Positions 59,059-64,000 of a stretch of 64,000 nucleotides of DNA are shown here, in pieces. The stretch comes from Varanus komodoensis (lineage: Eukaryota > Chordata > Lepidosauria > Squamata > Varanidae). The position numbers were made by a program, and so were the translations under genes. The DNA lies in NCBI RefSeq assembly GCF_004798865.1, contig NW_025335941.1, forward strand, positions 14,584,066 to 14,648,065, in the 5' to 3' direction. How positions within the stretch are numbered: the stretch's first letter is position 1; every line of letters begins with the position of its first letter. The notes beneath the pieces were generated by a model, which saw only the letters and a list, made by a program, of their open reading frames with translations, made no database searches and had not been told where the DNA came from.

Positions 59059-62000
59059 GTGAGTGATAAAGCTGTAGCAGGGGCTCTGCCAGAAGCCTTT
59101 TTTGTGTGGTTCTTCGGTTTGGTTTCTGAGGCGAGGGATACTTTTCTCGCGGCTGTGAGACTTTAGAGGAAAGGCAGAAACATCAAAACGATGCGGCACT
59201 GGAGGACTTCTAGGGTGTGTGGGGCTGGTGTATGTATGCTCTAAAAGCAGGGCTTCCACGGATAGCTTTCCACGGAAAGAAACCTCAGAGCAAGGCGATC
59301 TCCCTTTCTGGATGCCGATCCTTTGCAACTGTCCTGGTCTTGGAAAATAGGAAAATGCTTTGTGCCGGCCGACTCAACCCAGGGAGACACCCAGCTCAGG
59401 ATTGTCTCTGCCAGGGGCTCTTCAAGCCTTGTTTTCTGGCCCTTCCAGGAGTTGCCATGGATTGAACCCAGGAGCTTCTGCATGCACAGTAGGTGCTCTG
59501 TCACTGAGCTGTGGTTTCTTGCTCCTTCATCGTTTTGCTCTATGGGTTTTGACCCCAGTCCTTGCTTCTGGTAGTCGCATGTAGGGGAACACTTTCTACA
59601 AAAAGATGGGAGTAATATGAGAAACACTGAGGTGTTAAAGAGGCGATGGAAAGGGGTATTGTGTGTGGCAGAGGTATATATGTAACTAAGGGGCGGCATA
59701 GAAATGTTATAATAATAATAATATGTATATAAGTTTCTTGGACTTTGAATACTTGTTTAGGAATACTTGTCTCAGGGAGAAGGACTTGATTTTTTGCACA
59801 CAATTCTTCATCCATTTGGAATCTTATCCTATTAATGTCAAAAGAAATTGGTAATTACAGATAATTTTGGAACACATTTGCTATTTATCTTCCGATCATT
59901 GAAAATGTTTGATTTACTTTATTTAAATTAAATAACTTTTCTTGCAGGTGCGCCACTTCAGTACCTCCCTAGTACGACCAGTATCAAAATTAGTGCAAGT
60001 AAGTTTGATTGATGTCTTCCAAATTGTGCTGACAAACTGCACCAAAGCTTTTAAGACTGTATTCCTGTTTTTGCTTATCTAGTACTAAGTCTCATTCAAC
60101 TGTGGTACTTAATTTTGAGTAGATCTGTAGGTGAGCACACTGTCAGTAAATTTAAATTGAATAATGACAGCATTGGCTCAGTTAACCTTACCTTAAAGTA
60201 CATCTTACTGTAATGTCAATTGTGTTGAAATATACCAAATTTGATATATATATTTCAGTAATTTACAGAGCTCAGATTCATGTCTACTCATTGGTACTTT
60301 CTGTAGACAACTGTATTCGGTCAGGATTATTCAGTAGGTAAATGTGCATAGGACTGCATTTATGGGGCTACAGAAAGTACACATTTTAAAGTTCATTGCA
60401 TACTACTAACCGTGCCTGATTGTGTGATTACTATGTAGTTGTTTGTTTATTTTCTATATTATCCCATAGCTGATGCTTGGGTAGGAACTCCAGGAACTAA
60501 ACAACTAATTGCATGCATCCAAATAGGATTTGGGCTTGTTTTTCCCAGCATGTCACATAACAAACCATTTTTGAGACTGAAATGTGTGTGCTGTTCAGAA
60601 TTCAAGCATTCCACTGTGCATGCCCAAGCCCTTGGGTAGACCTAAAATCTCTCTTTAACTTTGTTCATTATAATGATTCACATAAGAGTGTGTTGAAAGC
60701 CTGATCCAAAGACTTTGCTTAAACACACAGTTTTTGGAACAGGCTGCATGTACTACATTAGCACAATAGTACAAAAATGACCTTGTGCTTCTTTACAATA
60801 ATGATATTGTGTATAGGTGCTACCTGTGCCACTTAAACTGACTGGGCAGTCGTCATGTCCATATGTAGAGCTAATCAGCATGTTGCAAATCTTACCTTAA
60901 TAAAAGAAGCATGAAGATAGCAATCTGTACTGCTTGACCAGGCACAAAAGAAAACATGCCATTCATGTGTATGCTGCACTTGCTGTGTAGTGAGGTTAGT
61001 GAATACTACATGCTTCCACATTAATTTAAACACAAGAAGGCCAAAAGTAGGCCACACTTTATTAGTTGGACTACATTCTTGTTGGTTGCTTGACTGGGTA
61101 GATCTAGAGCATGATCCTGCAGGTTCCTCTTATAAGGAACTTTGGCTATTGGGCAATATAGAAATTTACCTGTATAATGTTATTTATATTCTCTACTTTC
61201 CAGTAGCCAAAGCTCTGTGGGTTGTTCACAACTGCAGATAAAATACTATGATGTTGTTATGTGCCATCAAGTTGTCTTTGACTTACAGTGACCCTATGAA
61301 TGAAAACCCTCTAAAATATCCTGTCCCTGATAGCGCCATTCAGTTCTTCCAAGTTCAAGGCTATGGATAGAGTGAATTCATCTCATATTCGGTCTTCCTT
61401 TCTTCTTCTGCCTTTGACTTTCCCTTGCATTATTGGCTTCTCCAGTGAGTTTCGCCTTCTCATGATGACATCCTCAGCTTTGTCATTTTTGTTTCCATGG
61501 AAAGCTTCAGCTTGATTTGCTGTATGACCCAGTGGTTCATCTTTCTGTTCATCCAGAGTATTTGCAAAGCTCTCTTCCAGTATCATGTTTCATCTCATTA
61601 ATTTTCTTCCTCTGAGCTTTCTTCACTGTTCAGATGTTATGCCCAAACATAGAGATTGGAAATAGAGTAATGTGGCTTTGGTCTCTGGGTGAAACATCCT
61701 TACACTAGACAGTCTTTCCTAGTTCCTTCATTGCTGTCTTTCCAAGATTCAATCTTCTTCAGATTTCTTGGCTGCAGTCAAAATGAACTTCCCTCTGTCT
61801 CTGTAGCCTTCAGCATCATCCTCCAACACTGACGCGCACACACACCAGGAATATCCTGTGACATTTTGTTAGGGTCTCACTTAATAAATCTATCTCATTG
61901 ACTTGAGTAAGCTACCCAAGATCTCTTTTCCCTTGTACATGTACTTGGAAAATTTCAGTTTTGTGTCCCCTTCACCCCATAGCCCCCAATTCAAGTGTAC

Positions 62001-63481
62001 GGACTGGAAGGTCGATATGCTACTGCACTCTATTCTGCTGCTTCTAAGCAGAAGAAGTTGGACCAGACAGAGAAAGAGTTGGCTCGTGTGATGGTAATAA
62101 TGCTTTATATAACAATAATACTTAGGTTTAATATCTATATCCACTGAACGTGTTGATATTCATGAGTAATATTTGGGGAACATCCTTTATGGTTGGCACA
62201 AAATAGATTCTAATTCCTATGGTTTATTATATGTCAAGAAAAGATGGGGTTAAATCTGTTCTATAGAAAATGATGTGTGCTCTTTATCAGGATATTTGTT
62301 CAGGTAGAAATTTGATTGATGAATTTGTATAAAAGCCACCTATTAGCATAATGGTCCCTGGGTGGCCAAAATCCCTGCTGTGATGGAAGAAAAAGGAGCC
62401 AAAGGATAAATGTAAGAAAAATTGAGTTTAGTCTTTTACATTGGAAAACTGGCTTCTTGTTAAAGGATTAAGAAATGCTCTTCTGTATACCTGACAGAAG
62501 TGTGGGTTTCAGTAAATAACCCAAGGAGGTCTGCTGGTTCTCTCCCTTTTAGTTGAAGCCAGAACAAGTTGTTTTAGTGTTACTGCACCCTTCTGATTAC
62601 CCTATACTATAGAAGAATAAGAAGCATCTAACAGTAGAGAAAATATTTTTGGCTTTGGTAAACCTAAATGGATTTTTTAAAATCCATTTTCACACATGTA
62701 CTGAAACCTTTGTAATCTATTGATACATTCATATATAATGGGTTTTAAATAAACCTTAAAATAACTTTTAGAGTGGAATTTTCTCCCAGAATCAAGTTAA
62801 TTATTCTGACTTGGGCTTTATTCCTTAACACACTTACCAAGGAATAATTGTATTGAAAAATGGGGGATTTGCTTCTAAGGAAACAGACATAAAAGCACTG
62901 TTAATGTTCTAGCTATTTTATCAATTGTAGTTTTGAACTTAATATCCTTAAACTTTTGCCATTGTTACAATTTTGTTAAAAGCACATGTTAAATATATTT
63001 TGACAGATCAAATTATATCACAGTTAGTGAATTGACTAGAAGCAGATTTGATTTTGATAGAGAGTCTTCCGTTGCAATTCCAGGCACTTGTGAAGGACCC
63101 TAAATTATCTGGCATCATCATGAATCCTCACATAAAGGGTGCAGTAAAGCGAAAGGCTATGAATGATGCTGTTCTTAAAGAGAAACTGTCTCCTATCACT
63201 ATCAATTTTGTCAGTAAGTAGTACTCTTATCCATAAACACAAGAAAATGTATCTGAGGCCACAGTCACCATGCTCTGAAAAATAGAAGGCACTTTTCTAT
63301 AATTTGTCACATAGTTTCATTGCAAGTATGATTTGTACTAACTGTTACTCAATCTTTTGTTTTTCAAGATGTGCTTGCTGAAAACGGTCGTTTGCGTAAT
63401 ACTCCAGGTGTAATTTCTGCATTTGGTAAAATTATGAGTGCATACCGTGGAGAAGTGTTATGTTCTGTAACTACTGCTCAG
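59029..63481 (+). CDS. ATP5PO: ATP5PO, ATP synthase peripheral stalk subunit OSCP, exons 1-5 (partial)
   Basis: Five exons (59029-59058, 59948-59998, 61983-62093, 63084-63213, 63369-63481) join to 145 codons colinear with vertebrate OSCP, about 213 residues. OSCP is the matrix cap of the F1Fo ATP synthase peripheral stalk; it holds the tips of the F1 alpha subunits so that F1 does not spin with the rotor. Residues 1-25 form an Arg/Ser-rich, acid-free mitochondrial presequence with [10 protein letters not shown]. Then come the family landmarks [19 protein letters not shown], a helix-rich segment containing LSPITINFV, and [19 protein letters not shown]. All junctions are GT-AG; introns 1-3 are phase 0, intron 4 phase 1, and the frame is phase 0 after exon 5. 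The ATG has a strong context (AAGATGG) within a CpG promoter. The C-terminal third lies right of the window. No damage is seen. As I recall, it faces MRPS6 as in mammals. Confidence 0.96.
59326..59530 (-). mobile_element. tRNA-derived SINE in ATP5PO intron 1
   Basis: Minus-strand reading gives the SINE head (CTCAGTGACAGAGCACCTAC), B box (GGGTTCAATCCATGGCAACT) and body (CTGGCAGAGACAATCCTGAG). The plus-strand open frames over it are shadows. Confidence 0.72.
59688..59724 (+). mobile_element. L3-like LINE 3' tail in ATP5PO intron 1
   Basis: GGGGCGGCATAGAAATGTT followed by a short TAA-type tail, the same 3' terminus as at 42383, truncated to a few dozen bases. Confidence 0.6.
59948..59998 (+). 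CDS. ATP5PO: ATP5PO exon 2
   Basis: Follows the acceptor TTGCAG and encodes [17 protein letters not shown], the second half of the targeting peptide and the start of the mature protein. The donor is GTAAGT, phase 0. Confidence 0.93.
61253..61860 (-). mobile_element. RTE/BovB-like LINE 3' region in ATP5PO intron 2
   Basis: The plus strand begins TTATGTGCCATCAAGTTGTC and ACTTACAGTGACCCTATGAA, then GTCTTCCTTTCTTCTTCTGC, CACTGTTCAGATGTTATGCC and CATCCTTACACTAGACAGTC. These are the complement of the RT C-terminal region and 3' end of RTE/BovB-type LINEs as I remember them. The frame is broken throughout. Confidence 0.65.
61983..62093 (+). CDS. ATP5PO: ATP5PO exon 3
   Basis: Follows the acceptor CCATAG and encodes 37 residues beginning [20 protein letters not shown], the most conserved N-terminal OSCP helix that contacts F1 alpha tips. 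It ends ELARVM before the donor GTAATA, phase 0. Confidence 0.94.
62094..63083 (+). other. ATP5PO: ATP5PO intron 3
   Basis: A/T-rich intron sequence bounded by GTAATA and TTCCAG; no repeat recognised. Confidence 0.85.
63084..63213 (+). CDS. ATP5PO: ATP5PO exon 4
   Basis: Follows the acceptor TTCCAG and encodes [20 protein letters not shown] onward to SPITINFV, plus one base of an Asn codon completed in exon 5 (phase 1). The donor is GTAAGT. Confidence 0.94.
63369..63481 (+). CDS. ATP5PO: ATP5PO exon 5
   Basis: Follows the acceptor TTCAAG and encodes [19 protein letters not shown] and on to SVTTAQ. The motif LAENGR is a hallmark of OSCP/AtpH proteins. The donor is GTAAGC, phase 0; the next exon lies beyond the right edge. 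Confidence 0.94.
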
Positions 63482-64000
63482 GTAAGCTAATAAGATATAA
63501 GCTGTTAGAATCTCATTATCTGTTCTGTGATAGTCTTAGCCTGTAGTCACTATTGTACACTGAAAAAGCAGAAGAATATAACAATATTAACATTACTTAA
63601 TATTAAGTAAAATAAGTTAAATGGGTTATTAAATTAGTGAGCTGTTGTGTCATAATGAAGTCTTGTTGGCCCATTCAGTCTAGTATTCTTAAATTAATTT
63701 CTAGAAATAGCTTACAAACATATTTCTGTGTACTTTGCCTACCCTCATAATTTATTCCAGTAGTTCAACCAATCCCAGTCTTTCACTTTGCTAGTAGCAT
63801 TGGGAATCCTTAAATATTCTTTATCTGCAACATAGTAACTGGAAAAATAAGTGTAATTCCTCAAAATATATCCTTTATCTGATTATTGTTTTGGTCTAGG
63901 TTCCTGTTTCTTAGTGCATACATACTTATCATTATTTTGTTCATTTTACCTTTGTTTTTAACTTGGAAGATGCCACAGATTAAAATTCAGTAGCCTTCTG

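Noticed and set aside
59217-59699. Overlapping frames in ATP5PO intron 1 on both strands
   Set aside because: They lie over a minus-strand tRNA-SINE and intron sequence between confirmed exons 1 and 2.
1-64000. Retrovirus, LTR element, Polinton or CRISPR array
   Set aside because: No paired LTRs, primer-binding sites, gag/env/capsid-like frames or regularly spaced repeats were seen; the reverse transcriptases present belong to non-LTR LINEs.

Overview
The window is vertebrate nuclear DNA, most likely from a squamate reptile (lizard or snake). It has spliced genes with GT-AG introns, two CpG-rich promoters and long repeat-rich non-coding stretches. The repeats combine CR1 LINEs, an L3-like LINE with its 3' hairpin, a BovB/RTE-like LINE, tRNA-derived SINEs, MIR-like SINEs and many short hAT and pogo/Tigger-type DNA transposons. 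I read families from remembered consensus sequences, so family names are provisional. Only two host genes can be supported, both nuclear genes for mitochondrial proteins, lying head to head about 50.6 kb apart. On the minus strand, MRPS6 (small mitoribosomal subunit protein bS6m) has its first coding exon at 8368-8412 inside a CpG island; its remaining exons lie off the left edge, so 1-8367 is its first intron. On the plus strand, ATP5PO (OSCP, the peripheral-stalk subunit of ATP synthase) begins at 59029. Five coding exons (145 codons) are visible, ending at 63481, with the last exons off the right edge. As I recall it, the human 21q22.11 order has the same two genes divergent, with SLC5A3 (the myo-inositol transporter SMIT1) in the MRPS6 locus and sharing its promoter and first exon. 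No SLC5A3 reading frame is in this window. Layout: 1-8367 MRPS6 intron 1, with a minus-strand CR1, two hAT elements and a 1.1 kb TA-flanked element; 8000-9150 CpG island with MRPS6 exon 1 and upstream candidate tonicity and heat-shock sites; 9150-58650 intergenic, a graveyard of at least eight CR1 pieces, two long L3-like LINE copies, several hAT elements (two nested in older repeats), a pogo-like element, a Tigger remnant and an unclassified hairpin-bearing repeat seen three or four times; 58650-59060 ATP5PO promoter with ZNF143-, NRF1-, CCAAT-, GC-box- and YY1-like sites; 59060-64000 ATP5PO exons and introns, with a SINE in intron 1 and a BovB/RTE-like LINE piece in intron 2. I see no rRNA, tRNA gene, CRISPR array, retrovirus or LTR element. 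Most other open frames are short, lie inside repeats or look random. The most notable signals are the palindromic TonE-like site and four-unit heat-shock element upstream of the shared MRPS6/SLC5A3 promoter, a hAT element closely resembling a mammalian family (possible horizontal transfer), and the unclassified hairpin repeat.
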